64,000 nt of DNA, from NCBI RefSeq assembly GCF_003387615.1, contig NZ_QUNS01000005.1:1-64000 (forward strand). Direction: 5' to 3'. Both the position numbers and the translations under genes were made by a program. Source of the stretch: Tenacibaculum gallaicum. Lineage in GTDB: Bacteria; Bacteroidota; Bacteroidia; Flavobacteriales; Flavobacteriaceae. Shown here in pieces: positions 7,971 to 17,533 of the stretch. The notes under the pieces are model-generated. The model ran no database searches. It had not been told where the DNA came from and saw only the letters and a list, made by a program, of their open reading frames with translations. The number at the start of each line of letters is the position of its first letter. Positions within the stretch are counted from its first letter, which is position 1.

Positions 7971-9032
7971 GTGAATCACGAAAAGTATATACAACGTTGT
8001 TTACAACTGGCAAAAAAAGGGGTAGGAACTACGCGACCTAATCCATCTGTAGGTGCGATAATTGTGCATAATAGTAAAATAATAGGTGAAGGTTTTACCT
8101 CTCCTTACGGTGGGTCGCATGCAGAAGTAAACGCTATTAACTCAGTTCAAAATCAAGAACTATTAAAAGAAGCAACTATTTATGTCACGCTAGAACCTTG
8201 TTCACATCATGGAAAAACACCTCCGTGTGCCGATTTAATAATCAAAAAAGGAATTCCGAATATTGTTATTGGGTGTATTGATACCAATAGTTTAGTTTCA
8301 GGAAAAGGTATTGAACGACTTAGAAAAGCTGGTAGAAATGTGATAGTAGGTGTTTGTGAAGAAGCTTGTAAAGAACACCACAAACGTTTTTTTACCGTTC
8401 AAAATAAAAAACGTCCATATATTATTTTAAAGTGGGCAGAAACCAAAGACGGATTCATAGCTCCTTTAACCAAAGATGAACAAAAACCAGTATGGATTTC
8501 CAATAAATATTCTCAACAGCTAGTGCATAAATGGCGTAGTGAAGAACATGCTATTTTGGTGGGAACTAATACAGTGATAGCAGACAATCCGTCATTAACT
8601 GTTCGTAGCTGGAAAGGTAACAACCCTGTAAGAGTTGTTATTGATAAAAACTTGCGAATCCCGTCAGAAGTAACTGTTTTTGATGAAGACGTACAAACAA
8701 TAATTATAACAGAAGCAGAGAAGGAAATAAGTGTCATTTCGAACGATAGTGAGAAATCTCAAAAACTCATTTACGAACAAATCGATTTTTCTTCTCAAGT
8801 AGCAAAACAAATCTGTGAGGTATTACATAAACATCAAATACAATCCGTAATTATTGAAGGAGGAGCACAAACATTACAAACATTTATCGATGCAAATTTA
8901 TGGGATGAAGCTAAAGTGTTTATTGGTGATGTAAGCTTTGGAGAAGGAGTAAAGCGTCCAATTATTAACACTAAGCTATCTTCCGAAGAAAAAATAGATA
9001 ACGACATATTAAGAATATATAGGAATGATTAA
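7971..9032 (+). CDS. ribD: Bifunctional riboflavin deaminase/reductase RibD
   Basis: RibD performs the second and third steps of riboflavin synthesis: deamination of the pyrimidine ring, then NADPH reduction of the ribosyl side chain. The N-terminal zinc deaminase domain has H50 and E52 in SHAEVNA and C77 and C86 in PCSHHGKTPPC. The reductase domain covers about residues 146-353. Translation starts at GTG. It overlaps the HAD gene by 8 nt. Residues about 254-264 are encoded by a short repeat-like sequence (see the repeat at 8731-8760), so the reductase domain seems to have absorbed an extragenic repeat in frame. Confidence 0.93.
   Translation: MNHEKYIQRCLQLAKKGVGTTRPNPSVGAIIVHNSKIIGEGFTSPYGGSHAEVNAINSVQNQELLKEATIYVTLEPCSHHGKTPPCADLIIKKGIPNIVIGCIDTNSLVSGKGIERLRKAGRNVIVGVCEEACKEHHKRFFTVQNKKRPYIILKWAETKDGFIAPLTKDEQKPVWISNKYSQQLVHKWRSEEHAILVGTNTVIADNPSLTVRSWKGNNPVRVVIDKNLRIPSEVTVFDEDVQTIIITEAEKEISVISNDSEKSQKLIYEQIDFSSQVAKQICEVLHKHQIQSVIIEGGAQTLQTFIDANLWDEAKVFIGDVSFGEGVKRPIINTKLSSEEKIDNDILRIYRND
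8731..8760. repeat. Short palindromic repeat-like sequence inside ribD
   Basis: Bases 8736-8757 contain CATTTCGAACGATAGTGAGA and run on into AATC. The ends ATTTC and GAAAT are inverted partners. From memory it resembles extragenic palindromic repeats of Flavobacteriaceae (CATTTCGAACG...GTGAGAAATC). It is read through in frame as part of a variable segment of the reductase domain. I see no second exact copy in this window, so the repeat identity needs a genome-wide search. Confidence 0.4.
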
Positions 9033-9636
9033 AAACATCATTTTTGATTTTGGTGACGTGTTCATCAATTTAGATAAAGAAGCAACTTATAAAGAACTTG
9101 CAAAATTAGGAGTAACAGAAATCTCTGAAGATATGATGCAACAATATTATCAGTATGAAATGGGATTAATTTCTACCGATGAGTTTGTATCTTTTTTTCA
9201 TGATAAATTCAATATTTCAAAAGAAGATTTAATTCGCTCTTGGAATGCTATTTTATTAGATTTTCCTAAACACAGATTAAGCTTTTTGAAAGAATTAGCT
9301 ACTAACAATCAATACAGGTTGTTTTTACTAAGTAATACCAACGATTTACATATTTCTTGGATTCAAAATGACTGGGGTAAAGAGCTCTATAGCGAGTTCA
9401 GGGATTGTTTTGAGCAATTTTACTTATCGCATGAAGTCAACTTTAGAAAACCAAATGCAAATATCTTTGAGTTTGTATTACAAAAGAACGACTTACAACC
9501 TTCTGAAACTTTCTTTATAGATGACACCAAAGAAAATACCGATACTGCACAACAGTTGGGTATCCATGTATGGAATAACTGTCCAAAAACAGAGGATGTA
9601 GTTGATTTACTAAAACGAAAAGAGTTTGCATCGTGA
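9025..9636 (+). CDS. HAD-family hydrolase, YihX-like
   Basis: The 203-residue protein has HAD motif I as IIFDFGDVFINLD, a helical cap, motif II LLSNTND, and a conserved lysine followed by FFIDDTKENTDTAQQLG. This resembles YihX-type sugar-phosphate phosphatases (HAD subfamily IA). The substrate is not evident from the sequence. It overlaps ribD by 8 nt and the EamA transporter by 4 nt (GTGA). Some organisms use HAD phosphatases for the missing dephosphorylation step of riboflavin synthesis, and the neighbourhood makes that a testable idea. Confidence 0.85.
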   Translation: MIKNIIFDFGDVFINLDKEATYKELAKLGVTEISEDMMQQYYQYEMGLISTDEFVSFFHDKFNISKEDLIRSWNAILLDFPKHRLSFLKELATNNQYRLFLLSNTNDLHISWIQNDWGKELYSEFRDCFEQFYLSHEVNFRKPNANIFEFVLQKNDLQPSETFFIDDTKENTDTAQQLGIHVWNNCPKTEDVVDLLKRKEFAS

Positions 9637-10496
9637 TATACTTAATTTTTAGCATTCTTATTTCCAGTTTACTATTTGTTATTTTTAAACTTTTTGATGT
9701 TTGTAAGGTAAATACATTACAAGCAATTGTTTTAAACTATGCAGTAGCATTGTCTTTTGGCTTCGTCCATACAGAAGTTTCTATACCCGTCACTGAGATA
9801 CCAGGTCAACCTTGGTTTTTAGGTGCTTTTATTTTAGGTTTTTTATTTATAGCTGTGTTTAATGTAATGGGAATTACAGCACAAAAAAATGGACTCTCAG
9901 TAGCTTCAGTAGCGGGAAAAATGTCGGTAGTAATCCCTGTAGTTATTGGAATCTTCTTATATAATGAGAGTATAGGTACTGTAAAAATTATTGGAATAAT
10001 TTTAGCGTTAGTAGCTGTGTACTTATCCTCTGCTAAAAGTGATACTTCTCCTGTGGCGTTTAAGAATTTATTATTTCCGCTATTGCTTTTTTTAGGTTCA
10101 GGGAGTATTGATACATTATTAAAGTACACAGAAACCACTTATGTAGCTAAAGAAGCTGTACCTATGTTTCTGTCAACTATTTTTGGCTGTGCGTTGCTTT
10201 TTGGTTTTTTTATTTTTATAGCTCAATTACTAAATAAAAAAGGACGTTTTGAATGGAAAACACTACTTGGAGGAATTGCTTTAGGGATTTCTAACTATTA
10301 TTCTATGGAGTATCTATTAAAAGCATTACAAACAAAAGGACTCGAAAGTTCTACAGTTTTTACTATAAATAATGTATCAATAGTGATACTAACCACAGTA
10401 TTTGCTCTTGCGTTTTTTAAAGAAAAGTTGGTTAAGAAAAATTGGATTGGTATTGGGCTTGCCATAATTAGTATTTTATTAGTAGTTTCGGCGTAA
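9633..10496 (+). CDS. EamA/DMT-family transporter
   Basis: This 287-residue hydrophobic protein has about ten membrane segments arranged as two five-helix repeats typical of the drug/metabolite transporter superfamily. It starts at GTG, overlapping the stop of the HAD gene (GTGA). Its substrate is unknown. It is followed with a 1-nt overlap by the YigZ gene, so translation is coupled. Confidence 0.8.
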   Translation: MIYLIFSILISSLLFVIFKLFDVCKVNTLQAIVLNYAVALSFGFVHTEVSIPVTEIPGQPWFLGAFILGFLFIAVFNVMGITAQKNGLSVASVAGKMSVVIPVVIGIFLYNESIGTVKIIGIILALVAVYLSSAKSDTSPVAFKNLLFPLLLFLGSGSIDTLLKYTETTYVAKEAVPMFLSTIFGCALLFGFFIFIAQLLNKKGRFEWKTLLGGIALGISNYYSMEYLLKALQTKGLESSTVFTINNVSIVILTTVFALAFFKEKLVKKNWIGIGLAIISILLVVSA

Positions 10497-11113
10497 TGAA
10501 TGAAGAGATAAAAGACACTTACAAAACAATTACAAAACCTTCGGAAGAAACCTTGTTTAAAGACCGAAACAGCAAGTTTTTCGGGTATGCCTTTCCTGTT
10601 TTTTCTGAAGAAGATATCAAAGAATGTTTAGAAGGACTTCGTAAGCAGCATCATACGGCGCGTCATCATTGTTATGCATGGCAATTAGGAACTGAAAAGA
10701 CTCGTTTTCGTGCGAATGACGATGGAGAACCTAGTAATTCTGCTGGTCAGCCAATTTACGGACAAATACAATCTTTTGAGGTAACTAATGTTTTAATTGT
10801 TTCGGTACGTTATTTCGGTGGAACAAAACTTGGAGTGGGAGGATTGATTAATGCCTATCGGACTTCTGCGCAACTTGCTTTAGAAGCTTCTGATATTGTA
10901 GAAAAAACCATCGATATTCATTATAAACTAAAGTTTGGTTACGATATGATGAACAAGGTGCAACGTATTATTAAAGAACGAAACCTAAATATCATCAATC
11001 AAAAATTAGAATTAGATTGCGAATACACTATTTCAGTACGAAAAAAAGAAGCAGAAAACATTTTCGAAACTTTTGAAAATTTGTTTAAGGTAGAGATAAA
11101 AGAGATGGAATAA
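10496..11113 (+). CDS. YigZ/IMPACT-family protein
   Basis: This 205-residue protein has the UPF0029 (IMPACT) N-terminal domain with ARHHCYAWQLG and NDDGEPSNSAGQPI, followed by the VSVRYFGGTKLGVGGLINAYR motif. A C-terminal DUF1949-like domain covers about residues 135-205. The molecular role is poorly defined; eukaryotic IMPACT relates to translation control. It ends the five-gene operon that begins at 7502. Confidence 0.88.
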   Translation: MNEEIKDTYKTITKPSEETLFKDRNSKFFGYAFPVFSEEDIKECLEGLRKQHHTARHHCYAWQLGTEKTRFRANDDGEPSNSAGQPIYGQIQSFEVTNVLIVSVRYFGGTKLGVGGLINAYRTSAQLALEASDIVEKTIDIHYKLKFGYDMMNKVQRIIKERNLNIINQKLELDCEYTISVRKKEAENIFETFENLFKVEIKEME

Positions 11114-11215
11114 TAAAATTTATTTTAATATATACTAAGTATACTTAAGTTAATATTTTACTTTCGTAACAATTTGAAATGCATTAATTTAGTGTTTTAA
11201 TAATTAACTAAAAAA

Positions 11216-11581
11216 ATGAACATGAAATTAAAAAACTTGTTAATTGTCGCATTTCTTTTTCTCTCTTTTCAGCTGTTTTCTCAAAACAGTCAACAAACAA
11301 TACCAACAAAAGAAAATATTTGCAAAGGAGCAGCAATTAGTGTTGTAGCAAATGTTAAACCTTTTGTAGAAAGAGGTTTCCCGAAATCTGAAATAATAGA
11401 AATAGGGAAGGAGCTCGTAAAAGATGTTATAAAAGATTCACCTGCTAAAGCCTACGACTTATTAAAAGATAAAAAATCTAGTGAGGAAGTAACAAAAGTA
11501 CTTTACAACGATTTTATGAAATTAGATGACAAAGTGGTTTCGAAATTCTTACTTAAACCACAACCTGATGATGATTATTGA
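11216..11581 (+). CDS. Secreted hypothetical protein
   Basis: The 121-residue protein has a signal peptide (MNMKLKNLLIVAFLFLSF...LFS) and a mature region of helical character ending in an acidic tail (KPQPDDDY). I do not recognise the family. It stands alone between the YigZ operon and rpsA, and is probably transcribed separately since 100 bp of AT-rich DNA precede it. It probably goes to the periplasm or beyond; no lipobox cysteine is present. Confidence 0.65.
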   Translation: MNMKLKNLLIVAFLFLSFQLFSQNSQQTIPTKENICKGAAISVVANVKPFVERGFPKSEIIEIGKELVKDVIKDSPAKAYDLLKDKKSSEEVTKVLYNDFMKLDDKVVSKFLLKPQPDDDY

Positions 11582-11658
11582 TTTAGAACCATCTATGTAA
11601 TACAATTAACTAACTTACTAAAAACCAAAACATTTTAGGTAACTTCAAGAATTATTCG

Positions 11659-11666
11659 TAAATTTG
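11659..11666 (+). promoter_or_regulatory. -7 promoter element of rpsA
   Basis: TAAATTTG matches TAnnTTTG exactly and lies 124 bp upstream of the rpsA start. The implied leader of about 115 nt contains a 7-bp hairpin, CCTTTTT (11671-11677) with AAAAAGG (11692-11698). Such a leader could serve S1 autoregulation, which is inferred. Confidence 0.55.
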
Positions 11667-11790
11667 CACGCCTTTTTACGAGTACAGATTTAAAAAGGGT
11701 AGAAAATAACATTTATTAAGTTTAATTTCTCTTGGCGTTAGTATCGTTAGAAATCTGGTTAACAAAAAGATACAAATATTTATTTCAGAC

Positions 11791-13560
11791 ATGTCTGAAG
11801 AAACAAAAAACACAGCAGAAGCTGTAAATCCAGCAGAATTTTTAGCAACCTTTAACTGGCACAAATACGAAGAAGGTATTGATGAAGTTGATGAGTCTAA
11901 ATTAAAAGAATTTGAAAAAGCCTTAGAAGGTACTGTAGGGTTCGTAAACGAGCGCGATGTTATTGAAGGTGAAGTAGTACGTATTACTGATCGTGATGCT
12001 ATTATCGATATTAATTCTAAGTCTGAGGGTGTAATTTCGTTAAACGAATTCCGTTACAACCCAAGTTTAGCTGTTGGAGACAAAGTAGAAGTATTAGTTG
12101 ACAAAAGAGAAGATGCTTCTGGTCAATTAGTATTATCTCACAAAAAAGCACGTGTAATCAAGGCTTGGGACCGTGTTAACAATGCACACGAAACAGGTGA
12201 AATCGTTAACGGTTTTGTTAAATGTAGAACTCGTGGAGGTATGATCGTTGATGTATTTGGTATTGAAGCATTCTTACCAGGTTCTCAAATTGATGTGAAG
12301 CCTATCCGTGACTACGATCAATATGTAGAGAAAACTATGGAATTCAAAGTTGTGAAAATCAACCACGAATTTAAAAACGTAGTAGTATCTCATAAAGCGT
12401 TAATCGAAGCTGATTTAGAAGATCAAAAACGTGAAATTATCGGTCAATTAGAAAAAGGACAAGTACTAGAAGGTGTTGTTAAAAACATTACTTCTTATGG
12501 TGTATTTGTTGACTTAGGAGGTGTTGACGGATTAGTTCACATTACTGATTTATCTTGGTCTCGTATCAACCACCCGAATGAAGTTGTTGAATTAGATCAA
12601 AAATTAAACGTTGTAATCTTAGACTTTGATGATAACAAGTCAAGAATTCAATTAGGATTAAAACAATTATCTGCTCACCCTTGGGAAGCTTTAAACTCTG
12701 ACTTAAAAGTTGGTGATAAAGTAAAAGGTAAAGTAGTTGTTTTAGCTGATTATGGTGCATTTGTAGAGGTTGAAGAAGGAGTAGAAGGATTAATCCACGT
12801 ATCTGAAATGTCATGGTCAACACACTTACGTTCTGCGCAAGATTTCGTAAAAGTTGGTGATGAAGTAGAGGCTCAAATCTTAACATTAGACCGCGAAGAG
12901 CGTAAAATGTCTTTAGGTATGAAGCAATTACACCCAGATCCATGGACAGATATCACTACTAAATATCCAGTAGGTTCTAAACACACTGGTACTGTACGTA
13001 ACTACACTAACTTTGGTGTATTTGTAGAGTTAGAAGAAGGTATCGACGGATTAGTGTATATCTCTGATTTATCTTGGACTAAGAAAATTAAGCACCCATC
13101 AGATTTCGTAACTGTAGGTGATCAATTAGAAGTACAAGTATTAGAATTAGATGTAGAAAACCGTAAATTAAACTTAGGTCATAAGCAAACTCAAGATAAC
13201 CCTTGGGATGCTCATGAAGCTACGTACAAAATCGGATCTATGCACGAAGGTACTATCAAAGAGAAAAATGATAAAGGTGCAACTGTAGTATTTGCTGATG
13301 GTGTTGAAGCTTTCGCTCCAACTCGTTTCTTAGAAAAAGAAGACGGAGGTAAATTAGCTAAAGGTGACGAAACTAAGTTCCAAGTAACTGAGTTTAGTAA
13401 AGAGTACCGTAGAATTGTTGTTTCTCACACTTCTATCTTTAGAGAAGAAGAACAAAAGAACATTAAAGCTGCTGCTGCTAAAGCTCAAGATGTAGAAAAA
13501 ACTACTTTAGGAGATATCGGTGGATTAGCTGAGTTAAAGAAGAAAATGGAAGGAAAATAA
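11791..13560 (+). CDS. rpsA: 30S ribosomal protein S1
   Basis: Ribosomal protein S1 binds mRNA and helps initiate translation. The 589-residue chain contains repeated S1 (OB-fold) domains recognisable by recurring GxVxxxTxYGVFVxLxGVDGLVHxTDLSW-type segments, at roughly residues 60-125, 140-205, 225-295, 310-380, 395-470 and 485-550. Codon use is notably stronger and more regular than in the surroundings, as expected for a highly expressed gene. A strong terminator follows. Confidence 0.95.
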   Translation: MSEETKNTAEAVNPAEFLATFNWHKYEEGIDEVDESKLKEFEKALEGTVGFVNERDVIEGEVVRITDRDAIIDINSKSEGVISLNEFRYNPSLAVGDKVEVLVDKREDASGQLVLSHKKARVIKAWDRVNNAHETGEIVNGFVKCRTRGGMIVDVFGIEAFLPGSQIDVKPIRDYDQYVEKTMEFKVVKINHEFKNVVVSHKALIEADLEDQKREIIGQLEKGQVLEGVVKNITSYGVFVDLGGVDGLVHITDLSWSRINHPNEVVELDQKLNVVILDFDDNKSRIQLGLKQLSAHPWEALNSDLKVGDKVKGKVVVLADYGAFVEVEEGVEGLIHVSEMSWSTHLRSAQDFVKVGDEVEAQILTLDREERKMSLGMKQLHPDPWTDITTKYPVGSKHTGTVRNYTNFGVFVELEEGIDGLVYISDLSWTKKIKHPSDFVTVGDQLEVQVLELDVENRKLNLGHKQTQDNPWDAHEATYKIGSMHEGTIKEKNDKGATVVFADGVEAFAPTRFLEKEDGGKLAKGDETKFQVTEFSKEYRRIVVSHTSIFREEEQKNIKAAAAKAQDVEKTTLGDIGGLAELKKKMEGK

Positions 13561-13582
13561 TCCTTACAACTTCTTGAAAATT

Positions 13583-13618
13583 AAAAACCGTTAAACTTTA
13601 CAGTTTAACGGTTTTTTT
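13583..13618 (+). terminator. rpsA rho-independent terminator
   Basis: An 11-bp perfect stem ACCGTTAAACT/AGTTTAACGGT with a TTAC loop is extended by A/T pairs and ends in a seven-T run. Confidence 0.9.
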
Positions 13619-13686
13619 AGTTCTTTATGTAACAAATGTTACAGTTAAAGCTCTCCCATTTTAAAGGATACTTTCTTAAATAGCTT

Positions 13687-13694
13687 TATATTTG
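13687..13694 (+). promoter_or_regulatory. -7 promoter element of the glmM-like gene
   Basis: TATATTTG matches TAnnTTTG exactly, 20 bp upstream of the ATG at 13714. The leader is therefore very short, about 14 nt. Confidence 0.6.
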
Positions 13695-13713
13695 CTTACC
13701 AATTAAAATTAAT

Positions 13714-15108
13714 ATGACACTTATAAAATCTATATCAGGTATTAGAGGTACTATAGGCGGAAATACAGGTGATAATTTAACACCTATAGATGCAGTAAAA
13801 TTCGCTGCTGCTTATGGTACATTTATAAAAAAGAAAAACTCAAGGAAAGAAAAAATAACGATAGTTATAGGTAGAGACGCTCGTATATCGGGTAAAATGA
13901 TAAGTAACTTAGTAGCTAATACCTTAGTTGGTTTAGGAATTGATGTAATCGATTTAGGGTTATCAACTACACCAACTGTTGAAGTAGCTGTTCCTCTTGA
14001 AAAAGCTGATGGAGGTATCATTTTAACCGCATCACACAACCCTAAGCAATGGAATGCCTTAAAGCTTTTAAATGGAAAAGGAGAGTTTTTAAATGGTGAG
14101 GATGGAGCAGAAATTTTAAAGATCGCTGAAAATGATGCTACTATTGAATTTGCTCAAGTTGATGACTTAGGAGTGTATAAGAAAAAGAAAGATTATATAA
14201 AGAAACACATAAAAGAAGTCTTAAAACTTAATTTAGTAGACGTAGAAACTATAAAAAATGCTAACTTTAAAGTAGTTGTTGATGGTGTAAACTCTACAGG
14301 AGGTATAGCAATACCTGCATTGTTAGAAGAGTTAGGCGTAAACTGTGTAGAATTATACTGTGAGCCAAATGGACACTTTCCACACAATCCAGAACCCTTA
14401 AAAGAACACTTAACAGATATTTCTGAATTAGTAGTTAAAGAAAAGGCTGATTTGGGTATTGTAGTAGATCCTGATGTAGATCGTTTGGCTTTAATTTCTG
14501 AAGACGGATCTATGTTCGGAGAAGAATACACTTTAGTAGCTTGTGCCGATTATGTATTAGGTCAATTAGGTGGCGGTAATACAGTTTCTAACCTATCTTC
14601 TTCAAGAGCTTTACGTGATGTTACTGAAAAACATGGAGGAAGATACACAGCTAGTGCAGTAGGAGAGGTGAACGTAGTACAAATGATGAAAGATACCAAT
14701 ACAGTGATTGGAGGAGAAGGTAACGGAGGTATTATTTACCCAGAATCTCACTATGGACGTGATTCATTAGTTGGAGTAGCTTTATTCTTATCACATTTAG
14801 CACATAAAAAAATATCTTGTAAAGAGTTAAGAGATTCATATCCTAGTTACTTTATGAGTAAGAATAAAATCCAATTAACACCACAAATTGATGTTGACAA
14901 GATTTTAGAAACGATGGCTAATAACTATAAAAACGAAGATGTAAATACCATTGACGGAGTAAAAATTGACTTTACTGAAGAATGGATACACCTACGTAAA
15001 TCGAATACTGAGCCTATTATCAGAATTTATACAGAAAGTACTAGTCAAGACAAGGCAGATGTATTAGCCAAAAGATTTATCACTGAAATACAACAAATAA
15101 CACAATAG
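13714..15108 (+). CDS. glmM: Phosphoglucosamine mutase (GlmM-type phosphohexomutase)
   Basis: The alpha-D-phosphohexomutase fold is complete over 464 residues: GRDARISG (53-60), the catalytic phosphoserine S107 in TASHNP, the metal loop DPDVDR, the sugar loop GEGNGG, and the C-terminal phosphate loop RKSNTEPIIRIY. In Bacteroidota this clade is annotated as phosphoglucosamine mutase, which converts glucosamine 6-phosphate to glucosamine 1-phosphate for peptidoglycan and LPS. A phosphomannomutase role cannot be excluded by sequence alone. The next gene starts 4 nt downstream. Confidence 0.85.
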   Translation: MTLIKSISGIRGTIGGNTGDNLTPIDAVKFAAAYGTFIKKKNSRKEKITIVIGRDARISGKMISNLVANTLVGLGIDVIDLGLSTTPTVEVAVPLEKADGGIILTASHNPKQWNALKLLNGKGEFLNGEDGAEILKIAENDATIEFAQVDDLGVYKKKKDYIKKHIKEVLKLNLVDVETIKNANFKVVVDGVNSTGGIAIPALLEELGVNCVELYCEPNGHFPHNPEPLKEHLTDISELVVKEKADLGIVVDPDVDRLALISEDGSMFGEEYTLVACADYVLGQLGGGNTVSNLSSSRALRDVTEKHGGRYTASAVGEVNVVQMMKDTNTVIGGEGNGGIIYPESHYGRDSLVGVALFLSHLAHKKISCKELRDSYPSYFMSKNKIQLTPQIDVDKILETMANNYKNEDVNTIDGVKIDFTEEWIHLRKSNTEPIIRIYTESTSQDKADVLAKRFITEIQQITQ

Positions 15109-15112
15109 TTTT

Positions 15113-15958
15113 TTGAAATTAAAAATAGTAAGTTTATTAATGCTGATCGCTTCAGTATCAATAATAGCACAGGAGAAAAACGAGGAAATTCTTCCAAAGA
15201 AAAAAGTAACTAACAAAGGAAAATTCTTCGTTTATTGGGGATGGAACTGGTCTAGTTATTCAGATTCAGACATCCGTTTTAAAGGAGCAAATTACGATTT
15301 TACGTTACAAAATGTAAAAGCTCAAGACAGACAAACAAAATTTTCATTTAATGATTACTTCAATCCAGGAAGAGTAACTATTCCGCAAACAAATTATAGA
15401 ATAGGGTACTTCTTTAAAGAAAATTACACCATTTCTATTGGGGTAGACCATATGAAATATGTAATGATAGCCGACCAAGATGTAAAGATTAATGGAAACA
15501 TTAATACAGGAAATGCTAAATATGATGGAACATATAATAACGAAACAATCAATTTAGCAGCAGATTTTTTACGTTTTGAGCATACTGACGGTTTAAACTA
15601 TGTAAATGTAGAAGTAAAACGTTTTGATGACGTAAGTCACTGGTTTGGTTTAAACTTAGAAAACTTACAAATCAACTTAACAGAAGGAGTAGGAATGGGA
15701 ATTTTGTATCCAAGAACTAATACAACTTTATTAGGAATGGATCGTCATGATGACTTTCATTTATCTGGGTACGGAGCTTCTATTGCAGGGGGGGTAAATA
15801 TCACGTTCTTAAAGCACTTTTTTGTACAAGCAGACTTAAAAGGAGGATATATTTATATGCCAGATGTTAGAACAACTAAAAGTCCTGTAGATTCAGCATC
15901 ACAAAGTTTTTACTTTTTTGAGAACACTATTTTAATAGGAGGTAAGTTTAGACTTTAA
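15113..15958 (+). CDS. Outer-membrane-beta-barrel-like secreted protein
   Basis: The 281-residue protein has a signal peptide (MKLKIVSLLMLIASVSIIAQ). The mature region alternates polar and aromatic residues, with YFKENYTISIGVDHMKYVM and a terminal strand ENTILIGGKFRL ending in hydrophobic residues, as in outer membrane barrels. It starts at TTG, four bases after the glmM-like stop, so it is probably translated from the same mRNA. No specific function can be assigned. Confidence 0.7.
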   Translation: MKLKIVSLLMLIASVSIIAQEKNEEILPKKKVTNKGKFFVYWGWNWSSYSDSDIRFKGANYDFTLQNVKAQDRQTKFSFNDYFNPGRVTIPQTNYRIGYFFKENYTISIGVDHMKYVMIADQDVKINGNINTGNAKYDGTYNNETINLAADFLRFEHTDGLNYVNVEVKRFDDVSHWFGLNLENLQINLTEGVGMGILYPRTNTTLLGMDRHDDFHLSGYGASIAGGVNITFLKHFFVQADLKGGYIYMPDVRTTKSPVDSASQSFYFFENTILIGGKFRL

Positions 15959-16060
15959 TAACAAAGTGTTATAAATACGTTAATATTATAACTATTTTAG
16001 GCTAACAAGTAGTATACTGCTAATTTTACACAACATAACAAACAACTAGAGATTTCAACT

Positions 16061-17527
16061 ATGGATTTAGAACAGTATTTTGATAAGTTTAGAAAAAATA
16101 TTGTAGGTATAGATCAAACTTTTCAAACACCTTATGGCGAAAAGAAAATGATTTATACAGATTGGACTGCAAGTGGAAGGTTATATCGACCTATAGAAGA
16201 GCAGCTTTTAAATAAGTTTGGTCCTTTTGTAGCCAATACTCATACAGAAACTTCAACTTCTGGAGCAGCTATGACTTTAGCATATCATGAAGCACGAAAT
16301 ATTATCAAACGTCACGTAAATGCATCTTCAAACGATGTGTTAATTACGGAAGGATCTGGTATGACAGGTGTTGTAAATAAATTTCAACGTATTTTAGGAT
16401 TAAAAATAAATGAAAATTTAAAAGAAAACACACAAGTTCCAGAAGAAAAAAGACCTATCGTTTTTGTAAGCCATATGGAACACCACTCAAACCAAACTTC
16501 TTGGATTGAAACTATAGCAGATGTGGAAGTAGTTCCTTGTAATGATGAAGGTTTAGTATGTTTGGATAAGTTTGAAGAAACCATAAAAAAATACCTAGAT
16601 AGACCTATTAAAATTGCTTCTATAGTAGCAGGGTCTAACGTAACAGGAATTAAGACAGACTACCATAAAGTAGCCTCATTAATTCATCGTTATGGCGGTT
16701 TATGCTTTGTTGATTTTGCTTGTTCTGCGCCTTATGTTGATATAAATATGCATCCAGAAAAAGAAGATGAGTATTTAGATGCTATTTTCTTTTCTCCACA
16801 CAAATTTTTAGGAGGACCGGGAAGCTCTGGTGTATTGATTTTTAATAAAAAACTGTATAAAAACATGGTTCCTGATAACCCTGGAGGAGGAACCGTTAGC
16901 TATACAAACCCTTGGGGACAGCATGATTATTTTGACGATGTAGAAACGCGTGAAGATGGAGGTACACCAGCCTTTTTACAAACAATTAAAATAGCCTTAT
17001 GTATTCAGGTAAAAGACCAAATTGGTACAGATAAGATAAAAGAGCGTGAAGACGAAATCAATCCTGTAATCTTTAATTGTTTAGAAAATTTAGAAGGAGT
17101 TAAAATTTTAGCTCCCAATCATAAAGATCGTTTGAGTATTTTTTCTTTCTATTTTGAAAAATATCACTTTAACCTTGTTGTAAAATTATTAAACGATCGA
17201 TTTGGTATTCAAACAAGAGGAGGATGCTCATGCGCTGGAACCTATGGTCATTTCTTACTAAACGTAGATCAAATAAGGTCAAACGAAATAAAAGGGCAAA
17301 TTTTAGAAGGTTGTAATACAGAAAAACCAGGTTGGGTACGTTTATCAGTACACCCAACAATTACAAATGAAGAAGTACAATTTATTTGTGAGTCGTTACA
17401 AGCATTAGCAAATAATATTGAAGAATGGTCTAAAGACTATATGTACGACATTACTAAAAATGATTATGTACACAAAACTATTGAGTCTGTTGAAAAACAG
17501 CTAGTAACTGATTGGTTTTCGTTATAG
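16061..17527 (+). CDS. Class V aminotransferase-fold PLP enzyme (cysteine desulfurase-like)
   Basis: This 488-residue fold-type I PLP enzyme resembles cysteine desulfurases and selenocysteine lyases. The Schiff-base lysine is K248 in SPHKFLGGPGSSG. The histidine stacking motif is in SHMEHHSNQTSW, and RGGCSCAGTYGH is a candidate catalytic-cysteine loop. It is longer than IscS/SufS (about 400). It is followed after 6 nt by an M14 carboxypeptidase, so both may act in one amino-acid or peptide pathway. The true substrate is unknown. Confidence 0.82.
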   Translation: MDLEQYFDKFRKNIVGIDQTFQTPYGEKKMIYTDWTASGRLYRPIEEQLLNKFGPFVANTHTETSTSGAAMTLAYHEARNIIKRHVNASSNDVLITEGSGMTGVVNKFQRILGLKINENLKENTQVPEEKRPIVFVSHMEHHSNQTSWIETIADVEVVPCNDEGLVCLDKFEETIKKYLDRPIKIASIVAGSNVTGIKTDYHKVASLIHRYGGLCFVDFACSAPYVDINMHPEKEDEYLDAIFFSPHKFLGGPGSSGVLIFNKKLYKNMVPDNPGGGTVSYTNPWGQHDYFDDVETREDGGTPAFLQTIKIALCIQVKDQIGTDKIKEREDEINPVIFNCLENLEGVKILAPNHKDRLSIFSFYFEKYHFNLVVKLLNDRFGIQTRGGCSCAGTYGHFLLNVDQIRSNEIKGQILEGCNTEKPGWVRLSVHPTITNEEVQFICESLQALANNIEEWSKDYMYDITKNDYVHKTIESVEKQLVTDWFSL

Positions 17528-17533
17528 AATGAT

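Noticed and set aside
12566..12943. Minus-strand open frame inside rpsA
   Set aside because: It is antisense to conserved S1 domains, rich in Leu/Gln from reversed codon bias, and has no start signal.
14193..14531. Minus-strand open frame inside the glmM-like gene
   Set aside because: It is antisense to the conserved metal-binding region of the mutase and shows no family features.
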